Notes: generated by a model not told the origin, from the letters alone. Counted from the stretch's first letter, positions 48,810 through 57,130 are shown. The stretch is DNA of 64,000 bases from Sphingorhabdus sp. EL138 (GCF_945882965.1 NZ_CAMCWY010000007.1:1-64000); one strand, 5' to 3'. Made by a program: numbers and translations.

Positions 48810-49316
48810 ATGTTGAATTTCAAGCCCGCATTCCCGTTGCTTCTGCTCCTGATCCTCGCCGCATGTGGCACGAGAGGGGGGGGATTTCCCTCGCTTGAGC
48901 CCCGGAGTTACGAGGCCGATGCGCCGATTACTGCGCCCGGCGATTCGGCAGCTGCGGCATTTGTGTTATCGGGTGAATTCGCTGCAAAAATCGAAGCGCT
49001 GCAAGCGCGGCACAGGTCGGCGCATAGCGCATATCTGCGCGGATTGCCTGCGGTGCAGTCTACCGCTTCACAGGCGGCAGGAACCGTGCCGGCAAGCGAG
49101 GCGTGGGTAAACGCGCATCTTATGCTGTCACGGCTCGACAAAATGCGGTCCGATTCGGTGGCCGCCTTGCGCGATTTTGACGGGTTGATAGCAGAGGCAG
49201 GCGTGCGCGATGCCGACATTGCGGTGCTTCTGACAGAGGCGCAGCGACCAGTGGCCGAGGACGTCGCAGAACAGAATGCGGAAATCGCGCGGCTTTCGAA
49301 GGTGATTGGGGAATAG
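48810..49316 (+). CDS. Small lipoprotein of unknown function
   Basis: A 168-residue protein. The signal peptide ends LILAAC with lipidated Cys19. The mature chain is Ala-rich and helical, with heptad-like stretches (FAAKIEALQARHRSAHSAYL, then LMLSRLDKMRSDSVAAL) that suggest coiled coil. No family recognised. Codon use and AT/GC balance match the neighbours, so it looks like a real sphingomonad gene. Directly downstream lies the ppc/DUF885 scar. Confidence 0.7.
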   Translation: MLNFKPAFPLLLLLILAACGTRGGGFPSLEPRSYEADAPITAPGDSAAAAFVLSGEFAAKIEALQARHRSAHSAYLRGLPAVQSTASQAAGTVPASEAWVNAHLMLSRLDKMRSDSVAALRDFDGLIAEAGVRDADIAVLLTEAQRPVAEDVAEQNAEIARLSKVIGE

Positions 49317-49381
49317 CTATTCGCGTGTGAAGATGCCCGCATTTGCTTGCACCAGCCTTGCCCATGTGGGTTATTCCCCCA

Positions 49382-49489
49382 ATGAACGGTCAAAACACAC
49401 AAGCCATTTCGCAAAACCCCGATGTCCGCTTCCTCGGTAAGATGCTTGGCGATGTCATTCGCGCCTATGGCGGCGAACAGTTATTCCGA
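49382..49489 (+). pseudogene. ppc: 5' fragment (36 codons) of phosphoenolpyruvate carboxylase
   Basis: The frame from ATG 49382 encodes a chain with NPDVRFLGKMLGDVIRAYGG followed by EQLFR, which matches the N-terminus of PEP carboxylase (LGxxLGDVIRAxxGExLF). After codon 36 similarity stops; 10 more codons of unrelated frame lead to a stop. The rest of the roughly 900-codon gene is absent, replaced by the end of a DUF885 gene in another frame. Confidence 0.75.
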
Positions 49490-49907
49490 GGGCTGGGGTC
49501 TCTATTCGGAGAAACTCGCTAAGGACATGGGCCTGTATACCGATCCGGCGCGCGATTTCGGGCGTTTGCAACTCGAACTGCACCGCGCGATTCGCTTGGT
49601 CGTCGATAGCGGCCTGCACCACAATCGCAGGACGCGCGAAAAGGCGATCAAATATGTCGAGGACAATAGCGCCGACGCATCGGGCGGTATCGTCAAGGCG
49701 ATTGAACGCTACATCATCTATCCCGGCCAAGCGACCGCCTACATGGTCGGCCGCCTGAAAATCAGCGAACTGCGCGACAAGGCGCAAAAGGCGCTTGGGA
49801 AGAAATTTGATGTGCGTGGCTTCCACGACACTTTGCTGAAATAAGGTCCAGTGCCACTCGATGTATTGGAAGAGCAAGTCGACGGCTGGATTGCTTCGCG
49901 GACGTGA
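49476..49907 (+). pseudogene. 3' remnant of a DUF885-family gene
   Basis: The frame contains SYSEGWGLYSEKLAKDMG, DFGRLQLELHRAIRLVVD, IERYIIYPGQATAYMVG and KISELRDKAQKALG, the C-terminal third of DUF885 proteins (zinc-peptidase-like, HExxH part missing). It then meets an in-frame TAA at 49842, after which the family's normal ending (PLDVLEEQVDGWIASR) continues to a second stop at 49905. So the remnant has lost its 5' two thirds and carries a nonsense mutation. It joins the ppc fragment within AACAGTTATTCCGA (49476-49489), where either parent could supply the bases. Confidence 0.8.
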
Positions 49908-50023
49908 TGGGGTGGCGCGCTAGCCCCCCTTTGTCAACAAATAGCCTTGTAGCAAACCCCATCGTCGCTCTAGCGCCGGCTGGAGCCTATCGCGTCTTTC
50001 GGGTTAGACTGACAGAGTGAAGG

Positions 50024-50043
50024 GTCCCAGCCTGCGCTGGGAC
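50024..50043. repeat. Short hairpin GTCCCAGCCTGCGCTGGGAC
   Basis: Eight-base arms GTCCCAGC/GCTGGGAC around CTGC. It sits in the 161-bp spacer between the DUF885 remnant and the TonB-like gene (convergent 3' ends), so it may act as a two-way terminator. Hairpins of this form are frequent between genes in related genomes. The rest of the spacer holds nothing I can name. Confidence 0.5.
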
Positions 50044-50068
50044 GACAGTGGTTTTTCCGGCGAGATAA

Positions 50069-50854
50069 TCACTCTGCGGAAACCCCGCCGCCCTCAACCT
50101 CCCTTACCCCGAAATCGAAACGTATCCGCACCCATACGCCCAGTTGCGGTTTGTTGTCGATGCGCGGAGGCTTGACCAAGAATTGCCACGCGGCGAGGCG
50201 TAGTGCCTTGGCAAGGCCTGTGCCGCGGGGGTTTTCGCCAATGATCTGGCAATTTTCAACCCGGTTTCGTTCGATCATGCGGCACGCGATTTCCGCCGAC
50301 GCGCCACGCGGGATGCGTTTAACCGCAGCCAGATAGGGCGTAAGTTCGCTGTCATAAGGTTCGCGTAGCCACGCCACAGGATAAAGCTGCGCGCCGCCTG
50401 GGCCAAGGCCTGGGCCCATCATACCCTTGGCCCCTTGCCCGCTGCCCTTGCTCTCCCCCGACCCAGCACCGCCGCTCGCTGGCAATTTTGACAGATCCAT
50501 CGCGTCAAGATCTGATTTGCTGACCTTGATAAAATCCGGGCTGGGCGGTGGCGCTTGGACCGGGTTGACCGGCGGCAGCAGGGGCGGGGGAATTGGGGGT
50601 GTGACGACGCTTTGTACTTTTGGGGTGACGGGCGTTTGCGTTTCGCTCTTTTCAGCGGAAGACGCCGACTCCACCTCTGCCGCAAGCGAGAAGGTGCTAA
50701 GGCCGCGTGTGCCCGCCGCTGGCCCGCCGGAGCGCATGCTGAGGCTCAGTATCGCCAATATGATGATGACCTCAAGCAACAAAGCGATAGCGAGGCCAAG
50801 TCCGCGCCGCCGGAGGTCTTCACGGCTCCAATCTGTCTGTTCTGAATAGGCCAT
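50069..50854 (-). CDS. TonB-like membrane protein with Pro-rich stalk
   Basis: A 261-residue protein: short basic N-terminus, one membrane helix at about 19-40 (LAIALLLEVIIILAILSL), a Pro-rich stalk at about 78-108 (VTPPIPPPLLPPVNPVQAPP), a Gly/Ser linker, then a C-terminal domain (about 170-255) with GASAEIACRMIERNRVENC and ALRLAAWQFLVKPP, which fits the TonB C-terminal fold. TonB proteins energise outer-membrane receptors with ExbBD, neither of which is near. I chose the ATG at 50854; a TTG at 50896 is possible. The P450 gene ends 49 bp upstream on the same strand, so the two may be cotranscribed. Confidence 0.75.
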   Translation of the reverse strand: MAYSEQTDWSREDLRRRGLGLAIALLLEVIIILAILSLSMRSGGPAAGTRGLSTFSLAAEVESASSAEKSETQTPVTPKVQSVVTPPIPPPLLPPVNPVQAPPPSPDFIKVSKSDLDAMDLSKLPASGGAGSGESKGSGQGAKGMMGPGLGPGGAQLYPVAWLREPYDSELTPYLAAVKRIPRGASAEIACRMIERNRVENCQIIGENPRGTGLAKALRLAAWQFLVKPPRIDNKPQLGVWVRIRFDFGVREVEGGGVSAE

Positions 50855-50903
50855 GCGTGCAGCGCGCAGCTTTAGTGCCGTCGGCGCTGCTTGCAATCCC
50901 GCA

Positions 50904-52271
50904 TTATAGAGGCGTGAACCGGACCTTCAATCCATCCTTTGGCTTGGGGATCGGCCATGCCTGCCAATCGGGCTCATAACCATCGGCAATTTCGACCTTA
51001 ACCGACGTCAGCAAATGGTGCATGAACAGCTTGGTCTGCATATAGGCAAAGTGCAGGCCAAGGCACATATGTGCGCCGCCGCCAAAGGGCACCCATGCAT
51101 ATTTATGCCGCGCTTTTACCTTATCGGCCGTGAAGCGCATGGGATCAAACTCATGCGGGTTTGGCCAATACTCTTCCATCATATGGACATAAGACGGGCT
51201 GATGCTGACCGACGTGCCCTTGGGGATATGGTAGCCCATGAAATCAAAGTCACGCAGCGCGCGGCGCGGGATCGATGGCACGGGCGAAATCAGGCGCAGC
51301 GATTCCTTAAACGCATATTCTGTCAGCTCGAACTTATCGAGATCGGCAAAGGCGATGTCCGATCCGGCAGGGCCAATCGCAAGGCACTCTTCGCGCAATT
51401 TCTGCTGCCACTCTGGATGCTTGGCAAGATACCAGATCATCGACGTGACCGACGACGTAATCGTATCATGCGCGGCCATCATCAGGAAGTTCATGTGGTC
51501 GATCAGCTCGCCATCAGACATATATTCGCCGTCCTCGCGTTTTGACCGGCAGAATTGGCTGAACATATCTTGCCGGTTTTCGTTGCGGCGGCGTTCGGCG
51601 ATTTGGGGCCCGAAATAATCGATGAGATATTTGCGGCCAGCCACACCCTTGCCCATCGGCGTGAAGGGCAAGGGCGCCCGGATCGGCGCGACCGATGCCT
51701 GCACCATGTCGACAAATGCCTTGTTAATCTTGTCTGCCTCTGGCCCCAATGGAATCCCTAAGAAGCTGCTCGCCGCGATATCAAGCGTCAGTTGCTTGAT
51801 CGCCGGATAGAATAGCATATCGCCGCGCCAATCCTTCAATTGCTCGGCAAAAATACGGTTCATGTCTTGGGTATAGGCGCGCATCGGCTCTGGCTTAAAC
51901 GCGATGCCCAATGCGCGGCGGTCCATGCGGTGATGGTCGAAATCCATCAACATCAATCCGCGTGGGAACAAAAGGTTCAGGACTGGGCCCCAACCTTGCT
52001 CCGACGAAAACAGCTTTTCACGGTCAAACAGCAACAGCTCATTAGCCTCTGCGCCGACCAACGAGACCGTCGGATTTCCAAAGGCGTTGGTGCGGAACAC
52101 CTTGCCATAGGTTTTGACCATGCGCGCGCCATAGCCGGGCGGATCGCGCAGCACGCGAAACGTGGTGCCAACGATCGGCGGACCATTTTCGCCCGGGATA
52201 TGCGACAGGTCGCCAATCTTTGTACGTGGCACCCAATGCGGGTTGGCAGCTTCGCTATGGGCAAGGGCCAT
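50904..52271 (-). CDS. Cytochrome P450 (class E, CYP26/CYP120-like)
   Basis: A 455-residue P450. AAHDTITSS is the I-helix oxygen-activating motif, KESLR the ExxR pair, and FGGGAHMCLG the haem loop with Cys403. FDPMRFTADKVKARHKYAWVP (PMRFTADKV part) precedes the loop. The G-G-G-A-H loop and overall pattern resemble retinoid or carotenoid hydroxylases of the CYP26/CYP120 type more than CYP101-like camphor enzymes; the substrate is unknown. No ferredoxin or reductase gene is near. AGGA lies 9 nt before the ATG at 52271; an ATG 3 codons earlier touches AGGA directly. An IS element begins 43 bp upstream. Confidence 0.92.
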   Translation of the reverse strand: MALAHSEAANPHWVPRTKIGDLSHIPGENGPPIVGTTFRVLRDPPGYGARMVKTYGKVFRTNAFGNPTVSLVGAEANELLLFDREKLFSSEQGWGPVLNLLFPRGLMLMDFDHHRMDRRALGIAFKPEPMRAYTQDMNRIFAEQLKDWRGDMLFYPAIKQLTLDIAASSFLGIPLGPEADKINKAFVDMVQASVAPIRAPLPFTPMGKGVAGRKYLIDYFGPQIAERRRNENRQDMFSQFCRSKREDGEYMSDGELIDHMNFLMMAAHDTITSSVTSMIWYLAKHPEWQQKLREECLAIGPAGSDIAFADLDKFELTEYAFKESLRLISPVPSIPRRALRDFDFMGYHIPKGTSVSISPSYVHMMEEYWPNPHEFDPMRFTADKVKARHKYAWVPFGGGAHMCLGLHFAYMQTKLFMHHLLTSVKVEIADGYEPDWQAWPIPKPKDGLKVRFTPL

Positions 52272-52362
52272 GGGTCTCATTCCTGTTTAATTGCGCGATT
52301 AAGGTTTACTGCCATGGATGTTAATATGGCGCAAGTGGGCCATGGGGGTGCGGCTATTATAG

Positions 52363-52740
52363 ATGGTACCAAAACACTCTGGCCAACCCAAGGCCTCTGC
52401 CGAACGTGTCGTGAAGGATATTCGGCGTGCAACCCGTCGGCATTTTTCTGCCGAAGATAAGATCAGGATCGTGCTTGAGGGCTTGCGCGGTGATGACAGC
52501 ATAGCCGAGCTGTGCCGCAAGGAAGGTATCGCGCAGAGCCTATATTACACATGGTCCAAGGAGTTCATGGAAGCTGGCAAGCGGCGTCTGGCGGGTGATA
52601 CTGCCCGTGCAGCGACCAGTGGTGAAGTGCAGGACCTGCGCCGTGAAGCGCGTGCCCTGAAGGAGTGCGTGGCTGATCTGACCCTTGAGAACCGGCTGCT
52701 TAAAAAAAGCATGATAGCGGATGGGGGAGACGACGAATGA
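52363..52740 (+). CDS. IS3-family transposase OrfA
   Basis: A 125-residue protein. RRHFSAEDKIRIVLEGLRG and ELCRKEGIAQSLYYTWSKEF form the helix-turn-helix of the transposase_8 family; the C-terminal ALKECVADLTLENRLLKK is a leucine zipper used for dimerisation. It binds the inverted repeats and forms OrfAB by frameshifting, or works with OrfB. Its stop overlaps the orfB start as ATGA. Confidence 0.93.
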   Translation: MVPKHSGQPKASAERVVKDIRRATRRHFSAEDKIRIVLEGLRGDDSIAELCRKEGIAQSLYYTWSKEFMEAGKRRLAGDTARAATSGEVQDLRREARALKECVADLTLENRLLKKSMIADGGDDE

Positions 52741-53717
52741 GGTATCCCGCCCCTGAGAAGCTCGAGATCATCAGGATCGTCGAGCAGTCGCATCTGCCTG
52801 CCAAGCAGACCCTCGATAAACTGGGCGTCGCCCGCCGGACCTTCTACCGCTGGTATGACCGCTATCTCGAAGGCGGGCCTGAAGCGTTGGCCGATAAGCC
52901 ATCAAGCCCGGCCCGTGTGTGGAACCGTATCCCGAAGGTAATCCATGACCAGATCATCGATCTGGCCCTGGAGCAGTCAGAGCTGTCACCGCGTGAACTG
53001 GCGTGGCGGTTCACCGACGAACGGCGTTACTTCGTGTCAGAAGCGACGGTTTACAGGCTTTTAAAGGCTCATGACCTGATTACCAGTCCGGCCTATGTTG
53101 TTGTGAAGGCAGCCAATGAGTTCCACACAAAGACCGCCCGTCCCAACGAGATGTGGCAGACAGACTTCACCTACTTCAAGATCATTGGCTGGGGCTGGAT
53201 GTACCTGTCGACCGTACTCGACGACTTCTCGCGCTATATCATCGCATGGAGGCTGTGCAGCAATATGCGGGCCGAGGATGTCACCGACACGCTGGACATG
53301 GCCCTGGCAGCATCGGGCTGCGATCATGCGACGGTTCAGCACAAGCCGCGGTTGCTCAGCGATAATGGTCCCAGCTATATCGCGGGCGAACTGGCGGAGT
53401 ATATCGAAGCCAACAAGATGAGCCATGTGCGCGGCGCACCGATGCATCCGCAAACACAGGGCAAGATCGAACGCTGGCACCAGACACTCAAGAACCGCAT
53501 CCTACTCGAAAACTACTTCCTGCCAGGCGACCTTGAGCAACAGATCGAAGCGTTCGTCGAGCATTACAACCATCAGCGCTATCACGAGAGCCTGAACAAC
53601 GTCACACCTGCCGATGCCTACTTCGGCAGGGCGCAAGCCATCATCCAACAACGCGAAAGGACAAAACGACAGACCATCGAATATCGGCGCTTGCAACACC
53701 GCAAGCTGGCCGCTTAA
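52737..53717 (+). CDS. IS3-family transposase OrfB (DDE integrase)
   Basis: A 326-residue DDE recombinase. A helix-turn-helix at the N-terminus (LDKLGVARRTFYRWYDRY) and HTH_21-like ERRYFVSEATVYRLLK precede the catalytic core. QTDFTYFKI, LLSDNGPSYI and GKIERWHQTLKN supply the three acidic residues. The core ends with YNHQRYHESLNN, a mark of the IS3 group. Intact, no stops. Confidence 0.94.
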   Translation: MRYPAPEKLEIIRIVEQSHLPAKQTLDKLGVARRTFYRWYDRYLEGGPEALADKPSSPARVWNRIPKVIHDQIIDLALEQSELSPRELAWRFTDERRYFVSEATVYRLLKAHDLITSPAYVVVKAANEFHTKTARPNEMWQTDFTYFKIIGWGWMYLSTVLDDFSRYIIAWRLCSNMRAEDVTDTLDMALAASGCDHATVQHKPRLLSDNGPSYIAGELAEYIEANKMSHVRGAPMHPQTQGKIERWHQTLKNRILLENYFLPGDLEQQIEAFVEHYNHQRYHESLNNVTPADAYFGRAQAIIQQRERTKRQTIEYRRLQHRKLAA

Positions 53718-53764
53718 TATCAACCCAACTGATGAGGCCAATGCTCCGTTAATTTACGCAGCCA

Positions 53765-54686
53765 TCAGTGCCAAATGTTCTGACGACGGACACTTGCTGA
53801 AGCCAATCATCAAGACGGTCGATCAGTCTTTTGGAGAGCGTTGAGCAGATCGAATAGCAAAGGGTGTTATCATGGCATCACCCGCATATCCTTGCCATAT
53901 GCAGGGGAGCGTTGGTACGCGTTGTGCCCGCTGGCGGGCCGCAGGACCACCGCTTTGGTGCTGCCGCCGAGCCAAGTTCAGAGCCTGCACCTTTAAGTGG
54001 CTGGAACGTGCCCGACAGCTCGCAGTATAAAATTTCTCACGGAAGTAGCCCGTGACAATCACAGGGCTCTTGGCCCTACACACCGGGGGGTCCGACAACT
54101 ACAGCAACAATTTTTGTATTTAGTCACATCAAAGTGACCGCAGTTCCAAACAGCCTAGTGTCATAACAATTCCATCCTGGTACCAATGCGAATTCGGCGC
54201 AAGACGCGCCCACCGCATTCCTATTGGTGCTTGCTATGTGCTTGCTGAAAAATATGCCCGATCAAAAATAAGGATAATACAAAGCTTCAGTAATTGAAGA
54301 AAATGGTCGGGGAGGCAGGATTCCCAGTAGCGGCGCCATTCTTACGAACGCGCTGCCACATCAGCTAACGCTCTTTAAGCTCGTTACAACCGCGCCGGTT
54401 AATTGAATAAGTCACTAACCAAATGCCCCCTATCAAGCCTCAGGAGCGCCTTAGCGAGCTAATGCGAGGGGCTGGCAATTGTGTTCAGTTATTGGCCGCT
54501 TTTAATAACTCTATCGACTGATTGCTTTTCAAATCGTCGCTCGACGAGCTGTGTGCGATTTCAGTCGGAGTGACCCCGCCACCTGCATCTGTTATCTTAC
54601 TGTGAAACAATCGCTAGAAATGCGTGATAACGCTGCTGTGATAAAATGGTGCGTTCTGCCACCCTAAGTCATTAATACTTTGGACT
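53765..54686. other. Gene-free tract of about 0.9 kb between the IS and tRNA-Glu
   Basis: No frame of convincing length or family match exists on either strand. The first 300 bp are GC-rich with local hairpins (AGGGCTCTTGGCCCT at 54062-54076); the rest is richer in A+T and stops than its surroundings. A 20-nt tRNA-Pro 3' end lies at 54304. It may be a degraded island end, hold an RNA gene that I do not recognise, or carry the former upstream region of the P450. Confidence 0.6.
54304..54323 (-). other. Isolated 3' end of tRNA-Pro (possible att-site scar)
   Basis: The minus strand reads GAATCCTGCCTCCCCGACCA, the T-arm half, acceptor strand, discriminator and CCA of a bacterial tRNA-Pro. The 5' half is missing: upstream bases do not form the T, anticodon or D arms and no TCGGGGA partner strand is present. 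Such 3' fragments are left by elements that integrate into tRNA genes. Confidence 0.5.
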
Positions 54687-54761
54687 TGGTGACCCCTACG
54701 GGAATCGAACCCGTGTTTCAGCCGTGAAAGGGCCGCGTCCTAACCGCTAGACGAAGGGGCC
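54687..54761 (-). tRNA. tRNA-Glu (anticodon TTC)
   Basis: A 75-nt cloverleaf on the minus strand: GGCCCCT/AGGGGTC acceptor, D arm GTCTAGCGGTTAGGAC, anticodon loop CTTTCAC giving TTC, T arm CACGGGTTCGATTCCCGT, discriminator A and encoded CCA. Lies between recJ and the gene-free tract. Confidence 0.96.
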
Positions 54762-54827
54762 AATCGCTTGGCGAGCCGCGCCTTTACGGATTCGTGCCGC
54801 ACTCGTCAAGGCCAAGTTGGCGCAAGT

Positions 54828-56597
54828 TCAGTCGGCAAAGGCAATGTCGTCGACATGCAGCTCGGCTTTTGGCGTTGCGCCCCAGTCATCGGTCTTGGCG
54901 CGGCCGGCGAACCAGTAGCGGCGACCGCGATCGGCATGGAGCATGGTCTGGCCAAGAACGGTTTCGCCCTGACGAAATGCCATGGCTTTGAACGACTGGC
55001 CATCGTCGCCTGCAACGATGGCGCGGACATGGTCCTTGCCGACAATATCGCATTTGATAATCCGCAATGGCCCAGTGACCACCCGCGGCCCGGGCCAGCC
55101 CATGCCATAAGGTCCAGCGGACTCCATGGCGTCGACAAAAATGGGGTTCAGGCCGCGCGGCGCGACAATGGCGTCGATCAGCAACGCCTTGGCCCCCGAT
55201 GCGTTGGCGACATCTGTTGCCAGTCGCGCGTCGAGCCAATCGGCCAAGGCATCAATTTTGTCGCGTGCGACTGTTAGGCCCGCCGCCATGGCGTGGCCAC
55301 CGCCTGCGACGAGCAATCCAGCCTCGCGCGCCGCAATGATGGCCGCGCCTAGGTCAACGCCTGCGATAGACCGACCCGATCCTTTGCCAACACCATTTTC
55401 GTCGACGGCAATGACGATCGATGGCTTGCCCGTCTTTTCCTTGATGCGGCCAGCAACGATGCCAATGACACCGGGATGCCAGCCTTCGCCCGATAACAAC
55501 GCCACCGCGCGGTTATGTTGTCCGGCCAACATGGCCTCGGCCTGCTCCTGCACCACCGATTCAATCGCGCGGCGTTCTTCATTCAGGCGGTCAAGCTCCA
55601 TCGCGATGTCTTGTGCCTCGACCGCATCTTCAGTGATCAGCAAGCGCACGCCAAGGTCAGATTTGCCGACGCGGCCGCCGGCATTTATGCGTGGACCCAA
55701 GGCAAAGCCAAGGTCAGAGCATATCGGGGCGCGAGTTAGACGGCTCGCTTGAATGAGCGCAGACAGACCTATGTTGCGGCGCGCGGCCATGACCTTCAGC
55801 CCTTGCGCAACAAATGCGCGGTTCAGCCCGCGCAGCTGCGCCACATCGGCCACGGTGCCCAAGGCTACGATATCGAGTAGCTCCATGATTTTGGGTTCGG
55901 GCCGAGTGGCAAAATAGCCACGGGTGCGCAGCGTGCGGATCAACGCCGCCCCCAAAAGGAACGCCACCCCAACCGCTGCCAGATGCCCGTGGGACGCCGC
56001 CGCGTCGGTTTCGTCGAGGCGGTTGGGGTTTACCAAGGCAAAGGCCTCAGGAAGCTCTGAGGCGCATTTATGATGGTCGACGACGATGACCTCAAGCCCT
56101 GCAGCTTTGGCCTGCGACAAGGCGTCATAGGCCATCGCTCCGCAATCGACGGTGACGATTAAGCGGCTGCCGCCGTCGCCAATACGGACCAAGGCTTCGC
56201 CGGAGGGGCCATAGCCCTCCATCAAGCGGTCCGGGATATAATAGCCTGCGTTCAGCCCCAAATTGCGCAGCAAGCGGATGAGCAAAGCCGCGCTGGTCGC
56301 GCCATCGACGTCATAATCACCATAGACGGTGATTTGCTCCTTTTCCTCAACTGCCTGTGCGAGCCGAAGCGCCGCATTCTCCATATCCTGAAAGATCGAC
56401 GGGTCGGGCATGAAGTTGCGGATGGTCGGGTTGCGGTGCCGCTCAATATCATCGCGCGCGACCCCGCGCGCCATCAGCAACTGAGTAACCAGATCATCGG
56501 GCTGAAAGTCCGGGTCACGGCCATCGGTGCCGCTGCCCCGCCAATGCCACGCTTGTTCAAGGATGGAGTGATTAATGTCGAGGACTGGCTTCATCAT
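54828..56597 (-). CDS. recJ: Single-stranded-DNA-specific exonuclease RecJ
   Basis: A 589-residue DHH phosphoesterase. YGDYDVDGATSAALLIRLL (92-110) gives motif I; VVDHHKC the DHH motif; then the DHHA1 domain with GGGHAMAAGLT (written GGGHAMAAG) and a C-terminal OB fold. It degrades 5' single-stranded ends in RecFOR repair and mismatch repair. Starts MMKPVLDIN; the second Met is an equal candidate. Divergent from the flavodoxin gene; tRNA-Glu follows 66 bp after the stop. Confidence 0.96.
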   Translation of the reverse strand: MMKPVLDINHSILEQAWHWRGSGTDGRDPDFQPDDLVTQLLMARGVARDDIERHRNPTIRNFMPDPSIFQDMENAALRLAQAVEEKEQITVYGDYDVDGATSAALLIRLLRNLGLNAGYYIPDRLMEGYGPSGEALVRIGDGGSRLIVTVDCGAMAYDALSQAKAAGLEVIVVDHHKCASELPEAFALVNPNRLDETDAAASHGHLAAVGVAFLLGAALIRTLRTRGYFATRPEPKIMELLDIVALGTVADVAQLRGLNRAFVAQGLKVMAARRNIGLSALIQASRLTRAPICSDLGFALGPRINAGGRVGKSDLGVRLLITEDAVEAQDIAMELDRLNEERRAIESVVQEQAEAMLAGQHNRAVALLSGEGWHPGVIGIVAGRIKEKTGKPSIVIAVDENGVGKGSGRSIAGVDLGAAIIAAREAGLLVAGGGHAMAAGLTVARDKIDALADWLDARLATDVANASGAKALLIDAIVAPRGLNPIFVDAMESAGPYGMGWPGPRVVTGPLRIIKCDIVGKDHVRAIVAGDDGQSFKAMAFRQGETVLGQTMLHADRGRRYWFAGRAKTDDWGATPKAELHVDDIAFAD

Positions 56598-56635
56598 ACT
56601 TCCCTATGGCCCGCTGCTGGTGCTAGCAAGGGGGG

Positions 56636-57127
56636 ATGCGGCAATTGGCAATAATCTGGCACAGTATGACGGGTGGGTCTGAAGCCCTGGCGCAGGCCGC
56701 CTATGATGGCGCGCGGCGGGCGCAGGGCACGGATGTGCTGATGCTGAACGCAGCAGAGGCTGGCCCTGAACATATGTTGGCGGCGGACGGCTATCTATTC
56801 CTGTTCCCGGAAAATCTGGCGGCGATCAGCGGGGGCATGAAAAGCTTTTTCGACCGATGCTATAATCCGTGCCTTGGCGCATTGAACGGGCGGGCTTATG
56901 CGATGATCGTGTGTGCCGGGTCCGACGGACGCAATGCTGTTGCGCAGGCCGAGCGGATCGCGACGGGCTGGCGGCTGCGACAAATACTGCCAAGTGTGAT
57001 TGTCTGCACGCATGCCCAGACGCAAGCGGCGATATTATCGCCCAAAACTATTGATGTTGCGGATCTATCGGCGGCAGCGGACATGGGCGCGCAAATCGCG
57101 ACGGGTCTGCAAATGGGTATTTACTGA
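56636..57127 (+). CDS. Flavodoxin-like FMN protein / NAD(P)H reductase
   Basis: A 163-residue flavodoxin fold. IIWHSMTGGSEALAQAAYDG is the FMN phosphate loop (HSMTGGSE), GYLFLFPENLAAISGGMKSFFDR the isoalloxazine loop, as in WrbA-like and NADPH-dependent FMN reductase proteins. It is small and lacks a clear NAD(P) motif, so electron carrier or quinone reductase are both open. It could serve the orphan P450 5 kb away; that is speculation. Its stop is 3 bp from the convergent glpX stop. Confidence 0.82.
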   Translation: MRQLAIIWHSMTGGSEALAQAAYDGARRAQGTDVLMLNAAEAGPEHMLAADGYLFLFPENLAAISGGMKSFFDRCYNPCLGALNGRAYAMIVCAGSDGRNAVAQAERIATGWRLRQILPSVIVCTHAQTQAAILSPKTIDVADLSAAADMGAQIATGLQMGIY

Positions 57128-57130
57128 ATA

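Larger units (their letters stand above)
52315..53760 (+). mobile_element. IS3-family insertion sequence, complete
   Basis: A 1446-bp element with overlapping orfA and orfB. The left end TGGATGTTAATATGGCGC and the inverted right end TGCGTAAATTAACGGAGC share TG termini and, with gaps, TTAA, GG-GC and GGCC blocks. GCCA flanks both sides (52311-52314 and 53761-53764), a 4-bp target duplication within the IS3 range. Both ORFs are intact, so the element may be active and its insertion recent. It sits 43 bp upstream of the P450 start. Confidence 0.8.

Noticed and set aside
51840-52460. Plus-strand frame spanning the P450 start and the IS left end
   Set aside because: It crosses an insertion boundary and has no ribosome site or family match.
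53823-54098. Minus-strand frame of 91 codons in the gene-free tract
   Set aside because: Unusual Arg/Ser-rich composition, no start signal and no similarity I recognise; more likely non-coding.
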